A stretch of DNA of 64,000 nucleotides from Clostridia bacterium (lineage in GTDB: Bacteria; Bacillota; Clostridia; Oscillospirales; Acutalibacteraceae), in the NCBI GenBank assembly GCA_017397845.1, contig JAFQHU010000018.1, positions 124,001 through 188,000 of the forward strand. Reading direction: 5' to 3'. The notes beneath the pieces are model-generated. The model was not told the origin of the DNA. It worked only from the letters and a program-made list of their open reading frames with translations, and ran no database searches. Shown here piece after piece: positions 8,907-17,539 of the stretch (its first letter is position 1; each line of letters begins with the position of its first letter). Position numbers and translations under genes: made by a program.

Positions 8907-10364
8907 TTATGCGATTGTCCCTGTATTATAACCAACAAGGTTAATTGCAGATAAGCCTGTATAACTGCAACTGATTACCTGACCACTATTTTCTCCTGCA
9001 ATAGTTCCTTGGCTTTCATTGTTCCATTTGCTTCCATTACATGTTCCGCTAACATCACCGGATGATTCACAACCGTTTATCAATCCGTTGTATACTGCGG
9101 CTATACCACCTGCTCTCGGATAAAAATTTTTTTGCTTGGCAGTAACATCGGTATAAGATGTACATGAAACTATTTTACCGTTTGCTTCGTTCACACAGAC
9201 AATTCCGCCGGCAGAACACGCTAGCGCAGCACTATTATAGACAGCACTACCAGTAACCGTTCCGCCAAAACTAGAATTGTAAACCGTGCCGTAATTATCA
9301 TAAATAGCCAATCCTATGTTAGCACTACCGTTACTACTTGCAGAAACTATTCCTTCGATGTTGCAATTCTGTATTTTTCCATAATTGCTCTTTGCAAGAA
9401 TTGCAGTTTTATCTCCCACCACACTGCAATTTCTCATCTTTACATTCTTTATAGTTCCCTTTGTTCCCACCGTATTAAACAAAGAGGCTGTACCTGAAAT
9501 ATTTTTGATGGTTTTCCAATTACCGTCATAAGTACCGCTGAAGGGTTGGTCGGCAGAGAAAAGTGACGGAATAGATGTATAATTGAAGTCAATATCATTT
9601 GCCTGCTTGAAATATGCTGTGGGATATTTTACTAACTTTTTGAGGTGAGTGATATTCTGAACGATAAAGGGATTTTTGCTTGAACCGTTGCCGTCTGCGA
9701 AATCATTTACTCCGTAGAAGGTAAGGTATGAAGAATAGGAAACCTTTGTGCCTATTTTTACCTTTACTCTGTAGCTTCCTGTTGAAACGTATTTGCCTTT
9801 AGTGTTTTTACCGTTCCAAGTAAAGGTATATTTCTTATTCTTTGTAAGCTTTGAAAGAGTCTTTTTATATACTGTGTCACCTGCGGCGTTTTCGATGTAC
9901 ACGGTAGCTTTGTATGCATTATACTTTTTAGGTTTAACCGTTACTGTGGCTGTGCTTTCGCCTTTTACGAAATAACCGCCGCCGTTCACCTTAAAGCTCG
10001 TTGCCGCTGTTACATTTCTGTCCTTTACGGTTACGGTGCATTTATATTTTTTCTTTCCTACCGTCGCAGTAACGGTGCACTTACCGGGAGCCACACCTGT
10101 AACCACACCCTTTGAATTAACCTTTGCTATCTTTTTATTGCTTGTACTCCATTTGACCTTACCCTTATAATTTTTCATTTTAAGAGTTGCGGTTGATTTG
10201 TAATATACTGTCTTTTTCTTGGCCGAAATGGCGGGAGCTTTCTTTTTAGCCGCCTGTGCCGTAACGGTAAAGGGTGTGTCATAATTTCCGCCGATGACGG
10301 GTGCCGTGAGAAGTGCCAAGCTAACCATCAATAAAGCGAAAATGCGTGTAAGTTTGTTTGTCAT
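8907..10364 (-). CDS. Secreted protein with bacterial Ig-like domain and a repeat-rich C-terminus
   Basis: A 485-residue exported protein of unknown role, likely at the cell surface. A signal peptide covers about residues 1-38 (MTNKLTRIFALLMVSLALL, then a TVTAQA cleavage region). Residues about 45-115 form a bacterial Ig-like group 2 domain (WSTSNKKIAKVNSKGVVTGV, then GKCTVTATVGKKKYKCTVTV). Residues about 120-220 resemble a FlgD-like Ig fold (FTWNGKNTKGKYVSTGSYRV). The remainder has irregular G/N/S-rich repeats like GLUG or beta-helix rungs (GIVCVNEANGKIVSC, GIAAVYNGLINGCESSG). There is no LPXTG or C-terminal membrane anchor. The start has a GGAGG 8 nt upstream and a strong promoter at 10430-10459. 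Ligand is not predictable. Confidence 0.8.
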   Translation of the reverse strand: MTNKLTRIFALLMVSLALLTAPVIGGNYDTPFTVTAQAAKKKAPAISAKKKTVYYKSTATLKMKNYKGKVKWSTSNKKIAKVNSKGVVTGVAPGKCTVTATVGKKKYKCTVTVKDRNVTAATSFKVNGGGYFVKGESTATVTVKPKKYNAYKATVYIENAAGDTVYKKTLSKLTKNKKYTFTWNGKNTKGKYVSTGSYRVKVKIGTKVSYSSYLTFYGVNDFADGNGSSKNPFIVQNITHLKKLVKYPTAYFKQANDIDFNYTSIPSLFSADQPFSGTYDGNWKTIKNISGTASLFNTVGTKGTIKNVKMRNCSVVGDKTAILAKSNYGKIQNCNIEGIVSASSNGSANIGLAIYDNYGTVYNSSFGGTVTGSAVYNSAALACSAGGIVCVNEANGKIVSCTSYTDVTAKQKNFYPRAGGIAAVYNGLINGCESSGDVSGTCNGSKWNNESQGTIAGENSGQVISCSYTGLSAINLVGYNTGTIA

Positions 10365-10388
10365 ACTGATTCCTCCTGTTTTGGCTTC

Positions 10389-10420
10389 GAATTTATAATA
10401 TGTTTTTATATTATAAATTC
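10389..10420 (-). repeat. Perfect AT-rich hairpin in the 5' UTR of the Ig-like gene
   Basis: GAATTTATAATAT (10389-10401) and its exact reverse complement (10408-10420) make a 13-bp stem with a 6-nt loop. It lies between the -10 box and the ribosome-binding site, so it is transcribed and may stabilise the mRNA 5' end. It could also be a DNA operator. Confidence 0.6.
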
Positions 10421-10429
10421 ATAGTTATG

Positions 10430-10459
10430 ATTATAATATATTAAATGTTCTTTTGTCAA
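10430..10459 (-). promoter_or_regulatory. Promoter of the Ig-like protein gene
   Basis: Minus-strand TTGACA (10454-10459) and TATAAT (10430-10435) are both perfect consensus, with an 18-nt spacer. The 5' UTR is about 60 nt. Confidence 0.75.
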
Positions 10460-10519
10460 GATAAAATAATAATATAACCTATTGTTTTGCAGTAAAATAA
10501 TTTTAAGGAAGAAAGCATT

Positions 10520-10717
10520 ATGACAAACGAATTTATAGAGATCAAAAAAAAGACTCACAAAAAAGGCGATGACGGATATAAAATTGTCTCCGTCAGAATG
10601 AAGGATGAAACTATCGAAAAATTAGAAATCATAGCCGAGCAAAGCAACCGTTCAAGAAACGAGGTAATTAATATGCTTTTGGAAAAGGCTGTGGAAATCG
10701 TAAAAATAAGCGACTGA
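10520..10717 (+). CDS. Small ribbon-helix-helix protein (CopG-like)
   Basis: A 65-residue protein with a basic N-terminus and a ribbon-helix-helix pattern: a beta strand YKIVSVRMKDETIEKL, helix EIIAEQSN, a turn with RSRNEV, and helix INMLLEKAVEIVK. This fold usually binds DNA as a dimer, either as a repressor or as an antitoxin. No toxin gene lies beside it, so a stand-alone regulator is more likely than a toxin-antitoxin pair. AAGGAAG lies just upstream of the ATG, and a strong 13-bp terminator follows. The gene is divergent from the Ig-like protein gene (156-nt gap) and could regulate it, which is inference. Confidence 0.75.
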   Translation: MTNEFIEIKKKTHKKGDDGYKIVSVRMKDETIEKLEIIAEQSNRSRNEVINMLLEKAVEIVKISD

Positions 10718-10728
10718 CAAAACATTCG

Positions 10729-10770
10729 ATAAGCTCTCCGTCAAACCGTAACGGAGAGCTTATTTATATT
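10729..10770 (+). terminator. Strong terminator after the RHH gene
   Basis: Thirteen perfect base pairs (10729-10741 with 10751-10763) enclose a 9-nt loop, with a T-rich TTATATTTT tail on the plus strand. Confidence 0.85.
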
Positions 10771-10874
10771 TTGCCTCAAAAACCCCTTTCCGCCGATGCA
10801 TGCCGATATTTCGCAAAAGACAGGATATACTTTTTATATAACTCTTTTTTGATAACTTTTTTCTGCCAAAACAT

Positions 10875-10903
10875 TTGACATATTTGTCCGTTTGTATTAT
10901 TAT
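10875..10903 (+). promoter_or_regulatory. Promoter of the Mrp gene
   Basis: Plus-strand TTGACA (10875-10880), 17-nt spacer, TATTAT (10898-10903). It lies 40 nt before the start codon. Confidence 0.7.
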
Positions 10904-10942
10904 ATAGTATAATTTACATATAAAGAAAGGTAGTGTATATAT

Positions 10943-11758
10943 ATGAGTTCATGCTCAGGTAACTGTTCATCCTGTTCCTCTTCTGACTGCAAGGACAGAG
11001 ATTTACACCTCAAACAAAATGAATACAGCAATATTAAAAAGATTTATGCCGTCGTCAGCGGTAAGGGCGGTGTAGGTAAATCCTCCGTCACTTCTCTTCT
11101 TGCCTGCGCCATGCAGAGCAGAGGCATGCAAACTGCAATCCTCGATGCCGACATCACCGGTCCCTCAATTCCAAAGGTTTTCGGTATAAGCGGACAGGCT
11201 GAGGCAGACGCCAGCGGTATCATCCCCAAAGAAACAAAAACAGGCATCCGTATTATGTCCATAAACCTTCTTCTCCCCCAACAGGATGCTCCTGTAGTAT
11301 GGAGAGGTCCCGTAATCAGCGGTGCTATCCAACAGTTCTTTACCGAGGTTGCCTGGGGCGATGTCGATTACATGTTTGTGGATATGCCTCCCGGAACAGG
11401 TGACGTTCCTCTCACCGTTTTCCAAAGCCTCAAAGTTGACGGCATTATCGTGGTAACCACTCCTCAGGATCTCGTAGGTCTCATCGTTTCAAAGGCAATA
11501 AATATGGCTTCCATGATGAATGTTCCCGTGGTAGGCCTTATCGAAAACATGAGTTATTTCACCTGTCCGAACTGCAACGAAAAGCATCACATTTTCGGCA
11601 AAGGCTCCACAGATGAGGTTTCGGAAAAATTCGGAATTCCCGTTCTTGCCAAACTTCCCATCGATATGCGTACTCCCTCTCTTGAGGATAAGGGCGCCAT
11701 CGAGCTCGCCGATACAGACCCGATTATGCCCGTTATTGATACTCTTTTGAGTGAATAA
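10943..11758 (+). CDS. mrp: Mrp/NBP35 family iron-sulfur cluster carrier ATPase
   Basis: A cytoplasmic P-loop ATPase of the Mrp/ApbC/NBP35 family, thought to hold and transfer Fe-S clusters to target proteins. It has 271 residues. The deviant Walker A motif GKGGVGKS is at residues 40-47, the switch region DMPPGTGDVPL is near the middle, and a CPNC motif lies around residues 207-211, the usual bridging cluster ligand. The N-terminus has four Cys (4, 8, 11, 16) in a short Ser/Cys-rich tail, as in NBP35-type clostridial members and unlike E. coli Mrp. It has its own promoter and stands alone. No clear terminator follows. Confidence 0.92.
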   Translation: MSSCSGNCSSCSSSDCKDRDLHLKQNEYSNIKKIYAVVSGKGGVGKSSVTSLLACAMQSRGMQTAILDADITGPSIPKVFGISGQAEADASGIIPKETKTGIRIMSINLLLPQQDAPVVWRGPVISGAIQQFFTEVAWGDVDYMFVDMPPGTGDVPLTVFQSLKVDGIIVVTTPQDLVGLIVSKAINMASMMNVPVVGLIENMSYFTCPNCNEKHHIFGKGSTDEVSEKFGIPVLAKLPIDMRTPSLEDKGAIELADTDPIMPVIDTLLSE

Positions 11759-11837
11759 TTCAAATATAGTTTAAAATATCACAAAATTAAGTTTCTTCTT
11801 GATTTGATACTTTAACATAACTTTTACAGTTAACCTC

Positions 11838-11866
11838 TTGCCGTAAGCGAAATTTTAATGTATTAT
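11838..11866 (+). promoter_or_regulatory. Promoter of the exported Thr/Pro-linker protein
   Basis: TTGCCG (11838-11843), 17-nt spacer, TATTAT (11861-11866) on the plus strand, 34 nt before the start codon. The -35 is a 4-of-6 match. Confidence 0.55.
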
Positions 11867-11900
11867 TAAAATATAAAAATATACCCCAAGGAGTTACCTT

Positions 11901-12935
11901 ATGAAAAAAATCTTAACCAGAATATTTGTGGTGCTTCTCGTTATTGTCGCTGTTGTCGGCGGAACGGCGTATTTTATGCTTTTCCGCAACCCCGATGACA
12001 CCCCCGATATCAATGTCACCACTCAGCCGACTATGGTGGATTCATCAGGAAAAAGCCATCTTGTTGTTGTGGACGGAAACGGCACGAGCTATGCTGTCGT
12101 AACCGACGCAGAAGGCAACAGATATGCAGCCGAATATAACGGAAACGAAATCGGTTCCACCGTAGGTCAGGTAAACGAACAGGTTGCACTCAGCGACCTT
12201 CCCACTACCACAGACCCTGCACAGCAGATAGTGGTCACAAATAATCCCAACGATTACACAGGAAATGTGGGCACCACAGCGCCTACCACAGCTCCCTCGA
12301 CACAGCCGACCACTGTCCCCGCTCCCGATGTTCCTTCTACTGAAAACAAACCATCAGAGCCCGGACCCTACGATCTTGTCCCTTACCGAATCGAAAAATA
12401 TGAAAAGATTTTCGCAAGCGGTACATATCTTATGGAAATCACCACAAACGATCCCGACCTCGGTGATACGCCGATTACCATGGCAATCAAAAACGGCAAT
12501 ATGTTTGTCAATACAACCATCGAAGGTATGAAATGCGATATGATTTTCGACAGCAGAAGCGAAACCATGTACCTTATCTTCTCCGATTGGAAAAAGTACT
12601 GTAAGCTTCCCGAAGACCTTATGGGCGAAGATTTTGACATGAGCTCGATGATGGCCGATTTCGGCATGGACGACATCGGTGATGTAACCGTTTCCACAGT
12701 CGAAATCAACGGACAGGAGCTTATACTTGAAAGCTATATAAGCTCCGTAGACGGCTCAACTGTAAATTATTACTTCAACGGTGACCAATTGGTCAGAAGA
12801 GACAATATTTCAAAAAACGGTGTGGCTGATTCCATCTTCGTTTCGAAATTCATGAGCGAAGTTCCCGACTCTTACTTCCAGGTTCCCGACGGCTACGGTT
12901 ATCTGAACCTCAGCTGGATAGGTGCTTTAATGTAA
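11901..12935 (+). CDS. Exported protein with N-terminal membrane anchor and Thr/Pro linker, unknown function
   Basis: I do not recognise the 344-residue product as a named family. Residues about 5-27 are hydrophobic (ILTRIFVVLLVIVAVVGG) and serve as a signal or anchor. Residues about 40-90 contain two short related segments (SHLVVVDGNGTSYAVVTD and GNRYAAEYNGNEIG). Residues about 110-155 are a Thr/Pro-rich linker (TTAPTTAPSTQPTTVP). The C-terminal ~185 residues form one soluble domain with alternating strands; a LolA/LppX-like fold is possible but only inferred. Start: ATG after AAGGAG at 11888-11893. A shared bidirectional terminator separates it from convergent dut. Confidence 0.75.
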   Translation: MKKILTRIFVVLLVIVAVVGGTAYFMLFRNPDDTPDINVTTQPTMVDSSGKSHLVVVDGNGTSYAVVTDAEGNRYAAEYNGNEIGSTVGQVNEQVALSDLPTTTDPAQQIVVTNNPNDYTGNVGTTAPTTAPSTQPTTVPAPDVPSTENKPSEPGPYDLVPYRIEKYEKIFASGTYLMEITTNDPDLGDTPITMAIKNGNMFVNTTIEGMKCDMIFDSRSETMYLIFSDWKKYCKLPEDLMGEDFDMSSMMADFGMDDIGDVTVSTVEINGQELILESYISSVDGSTVNYYFNGDQLVRRDNISKNGVADSIFVSKFMSEVPDSYFQVPDGYGYLNLSWIGALM

Positions 12936-12950
12936 CAGTAACAAAAAACA

Positions 12951-12991
12951 AATCCTGCGATTCCTTAAAGGTTTCGCAGGATTATTTTTTT
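12951..12991. terminator. Bidirectional terminator between the exported protein gene and dut
   Basis: AATCCTGCGA (12951-12960) pairs with TCGCAGGATT (12974-12983), giving a 10-bp stem and 13-nt loop. The plus strand is followed by seven T (12985-12991) and the minus strand by TTGTTTTTTG, so it can end both converging transcripts. Confidence 0.9.
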
Positions 12992-13005
12992 GTATGATTT
13001 CACCG

Positions 13006-13449
13006 TCATTTTCTGCCCGTAGAGCCGAATCCGCCATCTCCCCTGTCCGTATCATCCAAAGATTCGGAAAGGATGAAATTCGCCGTAATATACGGTGCAA
13101 TTACCATCTGTGCTATTCTCTCGCAGGGTTCGACAGTCTGAGGTGTTTTTCCGTGATTATGCAAAGCTGTCATAACCTCTCCTCTGTAGTCGCTGTCTAT
13201 TACACCCACCTTATTTGCGGGAGCAAGGTTTCTTTTCGATGCGAGACCGCTACGTGCATAAACGAAGCCTGCATAGCCCTCAGGAATCTCAAAAGCAAAA
13301 CCTGTAGGTATAAATTTCGTCTCTCCTGCTTCAATGATAACAGGCTCATCGACAGCAGCATAAAGGTCAGCTCCCGCAGCAAAGTCACTTCCGTAGGTGG
13401 GCACAACAGCATTTTCACGGAGCTTTTTTATTTTTATGTCAGCTTTCAT
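13006..13449 (-). CDS. dut: dUTP diphosphatase (trimeric dUTPase)
   Basis: Hydrolyses dUTP to dUMP and pyrophosphate, keeping uracil out of DNA and supplying the thymidylate precursor. At 147 residues it has all five trimeric dUTPase motifs: AGADLYA (25-31), ARSGLASK (65-72), GVIDSDYRGE (82-91, with the catalytic Asp), RIAQMVI (111-117) and the P-loop-like C-terminal RGDGGFGSTG (136-145). The ATG directly abuts the rfbB stop codon, and a GGAGG lies within the rfbB end, so it is the last gene of a three-gene operon. Confidence 0.95.
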   Translation of the reverse strand: MKADIKIKKLRENAVVPTYGSDFAAGADLYAAVDEPVIIEAGETKFIPTGFAFEIPEGYAGFVYARSGLASKRNLAPANKVGVIDSDYRGEVMTALHNHGKTPQTVEPCERIAQMVIAPYITANFILSESLDDTDRGDGGFGSTGRK

Positions 13450-14472
13450 TTATCTTCCTCCGTACATTTTTTCGTAATATTTCATATATTCACCGTTTAT
13501 GATGTTTTCCCACCAATATCTGTTTTCGAGATACCATTTAACGGTGAGCTGTATACCCTCCTCAAATGTCGTTTCAGGCTCCCATCCAAGCTCATTTTTT
13601 ATCTTTGTCGGGTCAATAGCATATCTCAAATCGTGTCCGGGTCTGTCCTTGACATATTTAATGAGGCTTTCATCTCTGCCTAAAATTTTAATAATAGTCT
13701 TTACAACATCGATGTTTGTCCTTTCATTATGGCCTCCGATGTTATAAACCTCTCCGATTCTGCCGTTTTCGACAATCATATCGATCGCTTTACAGTGATC
13801 CTTAACATAAAGCCAATCTCTAACATTAAGTCCCTCGCCGTATACGGGAAGCTCCTTTTTATTAAGAGCATTGATAATCATAAGAGGGATAAGCTTTTCG
13901 GGGAAATGGTAAGGCCCGTAATTATTGCTGCATCGGCTGACTGTTACGGGCAAACCGTAGGTGCGGTAATATGCCATAACGATAAGATCTGCCGAAGCCT
14001 TGCTTGCGGAATAAGGCGAAGAGGTGTGAATAGGTGTATTTTCGGTAAAAAACAAATCCGGTCTGTCCAACGGTAAATCACCGTAAACCTCATCGGTAGA
14101 AACCTGATGATATCTTATATTTCCAAATTTTCTGCAAGCATCCAAAAGCACCTGTGTTCCTAAAATATTTGTTTTAAGAAACACCTCCGGTTCCTCTATG
14201 GAGCGGTCCACATGACTCTCCGCAGCAAAATTCACCACAGCCGTGAAGCCTTCGGCCTTGAAAATGCTGTTAACAGCCTTTCTGTCGGTAATATCTCCTC
14301 TGACAAATCGGAAGTTTTTATTTTCCATAGCTTTTTTAAGAGTTTCAAGATTACCCGCATAGGTAAGATTGTCAATACAGACTATTCTGTAATCGGGATG
14401 CTTTTCAAGCATATAGTAAATATAGTTGGAGCCGATAAAGCCGGCACCGCCTGTAACAAGTATATTTTTCAT
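13450..14472 (-). CDS. rfbB: dTDP-glucose 4,6-dehydratase
   Basis: Converts dTDP-glucose to dTDP-4-keto-6-deoxyglucose, the second step toward dTDP-rhamnose and related envelope sugars. It is an NAD-dependent short-chain (extended SDR) enzyme of 340 residues. The Rossmann motif TGGAGFIGSNY is near the N-terminus, STDEVYG holds the catalytic Asp-Glu pair, and PYSASKASADL holds the Tyr-x3-Lys pair. I chose ATG 14472 because GGAGG lies 7 nt upstream; the longer frame to 14493 lacks a good site. The usual rfbA, rfbC and rfbD partners are not adjacent. It starts 25 nt after the oxidoreductase gene, in the same operon. Confidence 0.93.
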   Translation of the reverse strand: MKNILVTGGAGFIGSNYIYYMLEKHPDYRIVCIDNLTYAGNLETLKKAMENKNFRFVRGDITDRKAVNSIFKAEGFTAVVNFAAESHVDRSIEEPEVFLKTNILGTQVLLDACRKFGNIRYHQVSTDEVYGDLPLDRPDLFFTENTPIHTSSPYSASKASADLIVMAYYRTYGLPVTVSRCSNNYGPYHFPEKLIPLMIINALNKKELPVYGEGLNVRDWLYVKDHCKAIDMIVENGRIGEVYNIGGHNERTNIDVVKTIIKILGRDESLIKYVKDRPGHDLRYAIDPTKIKNELGWEPETTFEEGIQLTVKWYLENRYWWENIINGEYMKYYEKMYGGR

Positions 14473-14497
14473 ATTACTGCCTCCAATCGGCATAAAA

Positions 14498-16567
14498 TCA
14501 GTTTATTCCCTTTATACATTCAAATGCACTTCGTGTGGCATCGGCAATTCTGCCCGCTTTCTCACCGTCTCCGATAAGATAAATATTTCCGGCTTCTTCC
14601 TTAAGCTCCTCATAAAGAGCTTTGTCACTCTTAACGCCCAAAGAAAGAACCACACAGTCACAGTCAAGCTCCTGCTTTCGTCCCTCTTTGTTTTCGAGAA
14701 GGATACTTCCGTCATTTATCTTTGTGAGTTTGAGCGAGGTATAAAATTTGGTGCCGCCCTCATAAAGACGGGGCAAAATATCATCTCTGTGCTGCATCCA
14801 TACCCCCGGAGCTATACTGTCAGCCATTTCCGCCACGATAACCTTATTTCCTCCGGATATAAGATATTCGGCTGTTTCGAGACCCGTCATACCGCTGCCT
14901 ACCACGGCAACCTTTTTGCTCTCAAGCTTGATTTTACCTGTGAGAATATCTGTGGTAGTATATACATTTTCCTTGTCATATCCGTCAATAAACGAAGGTT
15001 TTACCGCATAACCGCCTGTAGCGCAGATAACCGCATAAGGTTTAAGCTCTTTATAAAGCTCTTTTGTAAAGGCTGTACCTGTTCTGAACTCTACTGCATT
15101 TTTTTTGCAGGCGGTAACAAGATCTTCTATGCACCAATACAGCTTATCCTTATGGGGAGGCTTAACTGCAAGATCAATCTGACCGCCTAAAACATTCTCT
15201 TTCTCAAAAACGGTAACCTTAAATTTTCTCTTTGCCAAAAGCTCCGCCGCCGTCAAACCTGCAGGTCCTGAGCCTACGACAATTATTTCTTTGCCGTTGC
15301 CGTTTTCGGGTAATTTATAATCCTCACTGCCTACAAAGGGGTTTACGGCACAATATCCGTGGTCACCTGTATAAGCATTGTTCTGCATGCTTTCGATACA
15401 GTACAGACAGCAAATACATCTTTTTACGTCCTCTTCTCTTCCCTCATATACTTTATTTGCCCAATGGGGATCTGCAATATGCGGTCTGCCGAGGGAGATC
15501 ATATCCTGTGTGCCTTCCTGAAGCTGTGCCTCAGCCTGACCGGGACTGCGGATAAGATTGGCAGCAATAACGGGAATTGACACCGCCTTTTTTACCGCCG
15601 CAGCCATATATTTTCTCCATCCGCATTCAAAAGATGTGGGTTCAAGCCAATAATTGAAAGCATCATAGGATGCGCTCGAAACATCGATTGCCGCAACACC
15701 GGCTTTTTCCAAACGCTTAGCCATTTCTACGCCCTCTTCGAGAGTATAGCCTTTACCGCTCTGACCTACCTTGTCATAACACTCATCCACAGTGAGACGT
15801 ACGATAATCGGGAATTGTTCACCGCATTCCTTTTTTATGCCCTCGATTATTTCAAGGATAAATCTCATCCTGTTTTCGAGGCTGCCGCCGTATTCATCTG
15901 TGCGCTTATTTGTATTCGGTGAAAGGAACTGCTGTAAAAGATAGCCATGGGATGCGTGAAGCTGAACACCGTCACAGCCCGCCTTCTGCACTCTTACGGC
16001 TGCGGCAATGAAATCATTTATAAGCTCCTTTATCTCCTTTTTCCGTAGTTCTCTGTTGTTACCGTCAGAAAAATAACTGTTTTCACATTTCGACGGGGAT
16101 ACCACACGGGGAACAATGTGATTATTCATTAAAAACTTTCCTGCGGGGACAACCTTGTAAAGCATATCTTTAAAAAACGGCATAGCCCTGTCGCAGGCAA
16201 TACTCAGGGGCAGAGTATCAATAAGCAGACCCATATTCTGTCTGCCGGGGTGATGAAGCTGAACGAAAAGTTTGGCACCGTGACGGTGAATCCTGTCGGC
16301 AAGCTCACTCATGCCCTCTATCTGATAATCGTGGCTCATACCCAGCTGTGCAAAGGCCGCACCGCCCGTTCTGTCGTTTACACGGGTTATTTCAGTTATA
16401 ATAAGACCCGTTCCGCCCTTGGCTCTTTCTTCATAATAATTCATCAGCATCTCTGTGGTTCTTCCGTCAAATTGTCCGAAATCCATCAGCATAGGTGCCA
16501 TCGCAATACGATTTTTAATCTCGACATTACCGATTTTAATCGGTGTAAAAAGCTTTTCGTATTTCAT
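14498..16567 (-). CDS. NADH:flavin oxidoreductase / 2,4-dienoyl-CoA or 2-enoate reductase family
   Basis: A 689-residue FMN, 4Fe-4S and FAD protein of the old yellow enzyme family, long form. Residues 1 to about 350 form the TIM barrel (MKYEKLFTPIKIGNVEIKNR start; VQLHASHGYLLQQFLSP substrate-side motif). The cluster-binding Cys are in RCICCLYC at about residue 384. A first dinucleotide motif VVGSGPAGLTAAELL is near residue 430 and a second, VVGSGMTGLETAEYL, near 551. Members reduce unsaturated acyl-CoAs, enoates, bile-acid intermediates or trimethylamine-type substrates; the actual substrate cannot be named from sequence. It is the first gene of the operon with rfbB and dut. AAAGGAAG precedes its ATG. 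Confidence 0.9.
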   Translation of the reverse strand: MKYEKLFTPIKIGNVEIKNRIAMAPMLMDFGQFDGRTTEMLMNYYEERAKGGTGLIITEITRVNDRTGGAAFAQLGMSHDYQIEGMSELADRIHRHGAKLFVQLHHPGRQNMGLLIDTLPLSIACDRAMPFFKDMLYKVVPAGKFLMNNHIVPRVVSPSKCENSYFSDGNNRELRKKEIKELINDFIAAAVRVQKAGCDGVQLHASHGYLLQQFLSPNTNKRTDEYGGSLENRMRFILEIIEGIKKECGEQFPIIVRLTVDECYDKVGQSGKGYTLEEGVEMAKRLEKAGVAAIDVSSASYDAFNYWLEPTSFECGWRKYMAAAVKKAVSIPVIAANLIRSPGQAEAQLQEGTQDMISLGRPHIADPHWANKVYEGREEDVKRCICCLYCIESMQNNAYTGDHGYCAVNPFVGSEDYKLPENGNGKEIIVVGSGPAGLTAAELLAKRKFKVTVFEKENVLGGQIDLAVKPPHKDKLYWCIEDLVTACKKNAVEFRTGTAFTKELYKELKPYAVICATGGYAVKPSFIDGYDKENVYTTTDILTGKIKLESKKVAVVGSGMTGLETAEYLISGGNKVIVAEMADSIAPGVWMQHRDDILPRLYEGGTKFYTSLKLTKINDGSILLENKEGRKQELDCDCVVLSLGVKSDKALYEELKEEAGNIYLIGDGEKAGRIADATRSAFECIKGIN

Positions 16568-16606
16568 TCATTTCTTCCTTTCATATTCTCTTTTTCTCCT
16601 TTTTAT

Positions 16607-16635
16607 ATAGTAACATCTTTGAATTGAAAAGTAAA
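16607..16635 (-). promoter_or_regulatory. Promoter of the oxidoreductase-rfbB-dut operon
   Basis: Minus-strand TTTACT (16630-16635), 17-nt spacer, TACTAT (16607-16612), each a 4-of-6 match. It stands back to back with the divergent SDR promoter, only 7 nt apart, so one regulator could affect both. Confidence 0.5.
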
Positions 16636-16642
16636 CCCATTG

Positions 16643-16671
16643 TTGACTTTTTTAGCTCCTTGCTATATCAT
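16643..16671 (+). promoter_or_regulatory. Promoter of the SDR gene
   Basis: Plus-strand TTGACT (16643-16648), 17-nt spacer, TATCAT (16666-16671), 38 nt before the start codon. Confidence 0.65.
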
Positions 16672-16709
16672 AGAATTATAAAAATTTATTATTTATAAAG
16701 GAGAAAAAC

Positions 16710-17498
16710 ATGATAAGCTCAAAAAATATCGTCCTTACAGGCGCAGACAGCGGTATAGGTTATGAAGTTCTCAAGCTTTTAGCCGCCGACCAATCAAACA
16801 AAATTTTGGCCGTCGATATCAATGAAAACAGAATGCATCTTTTCTGCGATAACGTTATCCCTTTTAAATGTGATGTTTCCTCAAAAGAGGCTGTAGACTC
16901 CATCTTTGAAAAGGCAGAGGAGCTTTTCGGAAAAATAGACATTTTCTATGCCAATGCAGGCTACCCCTACTATGAGGTTTTCGATTATGTTGATTGGGAC
17001 AGAACAAAGAGAATGTTTGAAACCAATGTATTCTCTCCTATTTATACATATCAGAAATACCGTGAGCATCTGAACGGCAGAGAAGGCCACTACGCAATGA
17101 CTGTTTCCGCTATAGGAAAAATGGCCATGCCGGGCTTTGCCACCTATTCCGCATCAAAGTTTGCTCTTGAGGGTTGGCAACAGGGCATACGCTTCGAAAA
17201 TCCGAAAAATATCAAGCTTACCTGCCTATACCCCATCGCCACAGATACCGGCTTTTTCAAAGCGGCAAACGAAGTGGAATTTGAAAAGCCCTTCCCCGTA
17301 CAAAGCCCCCGTGTGGTAGCGAAGAAAATGGTTGCCGCTCTCGAAAAGGGTAAAAAGAGCGTTAACCCGAGCTTCCTTTTCTCTCTTTCAGGTGTGCTCT
17401 TCACCGTATGTCCGCCTATTAAATCTACTTACCTTGCTCTCGAAAAGCAAAAATTCAATCGCTTCGCAAAAAAGATAGGAAAAGAAATTGAATGGTAA
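16710..17498 (+). CDS. Short-chain dehydrogenase/reductase (classical SDR)
   Basis: A cytoplasmic NAD(P)-dependent oxidoreductase of 262 residues; the substrate is unknown. The cofactor motif TGADSGIG is at residues 10-17, an Asn-Ala-Gly (YANAGYP) segment follows at about 90, Ser of TVSAIGK is in the active-site region, and the catalytic Tyr-x3-Lys is in YSASK at about 146-150. An Asp after the second strand (LAVDINENR) suggests preference for NAD, which is inference. AAGGAG lies upstream of the ATG. It is divergent from the old-yellow-enzyme operon and convergent with the AAA ATPase gene. Confidence 0.88.
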   Translation: MISSKNIVLTGADSGIGYEVLKLLAADQSNKILAVDINENRMHLFCDNVIPFKCDVSSKEAVDSIFEKAEELFGKIDIFYANAGYPYYEVFDYVDWDRTKRMFETNVFSPIYTYQKYREHLNGREGHYAMTVSAIGKMAMPGFATYSASKFALEGWQQGIRFENPKNIKLTCLYPIATDTGFFKAANEVEFEKPFPVQSPRVVAKKMVAALEKGKKSVNPSFLFSLSGVLFTVCPPIKSTYLALEKQKFNRFAKKIGKEIEW

Positions 17499-17539
17499 AA
17501 AATGAGACCTCTCACGACTTTTGAGAGGTCTCATTTTTT
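17497..17539. terminator. Bidirectional terminator between SDR and AAA ATPase genes
   Basis: The arms 17497-17514 and 17522-17539 are perfect 18-nt reverse complements around a 7-nt loop, beginning with a run of A and ending with a run of T. The structure works on both strands and overlaps the stop codon of the AAA ATPase gene. Confidence 0.92.

Noticed and set aside
10520..10717. Toxin-antitoxin pair with the RHH protein
   Set aside because: No small toxin gene is adjacent; a strong terminator follows immediately.
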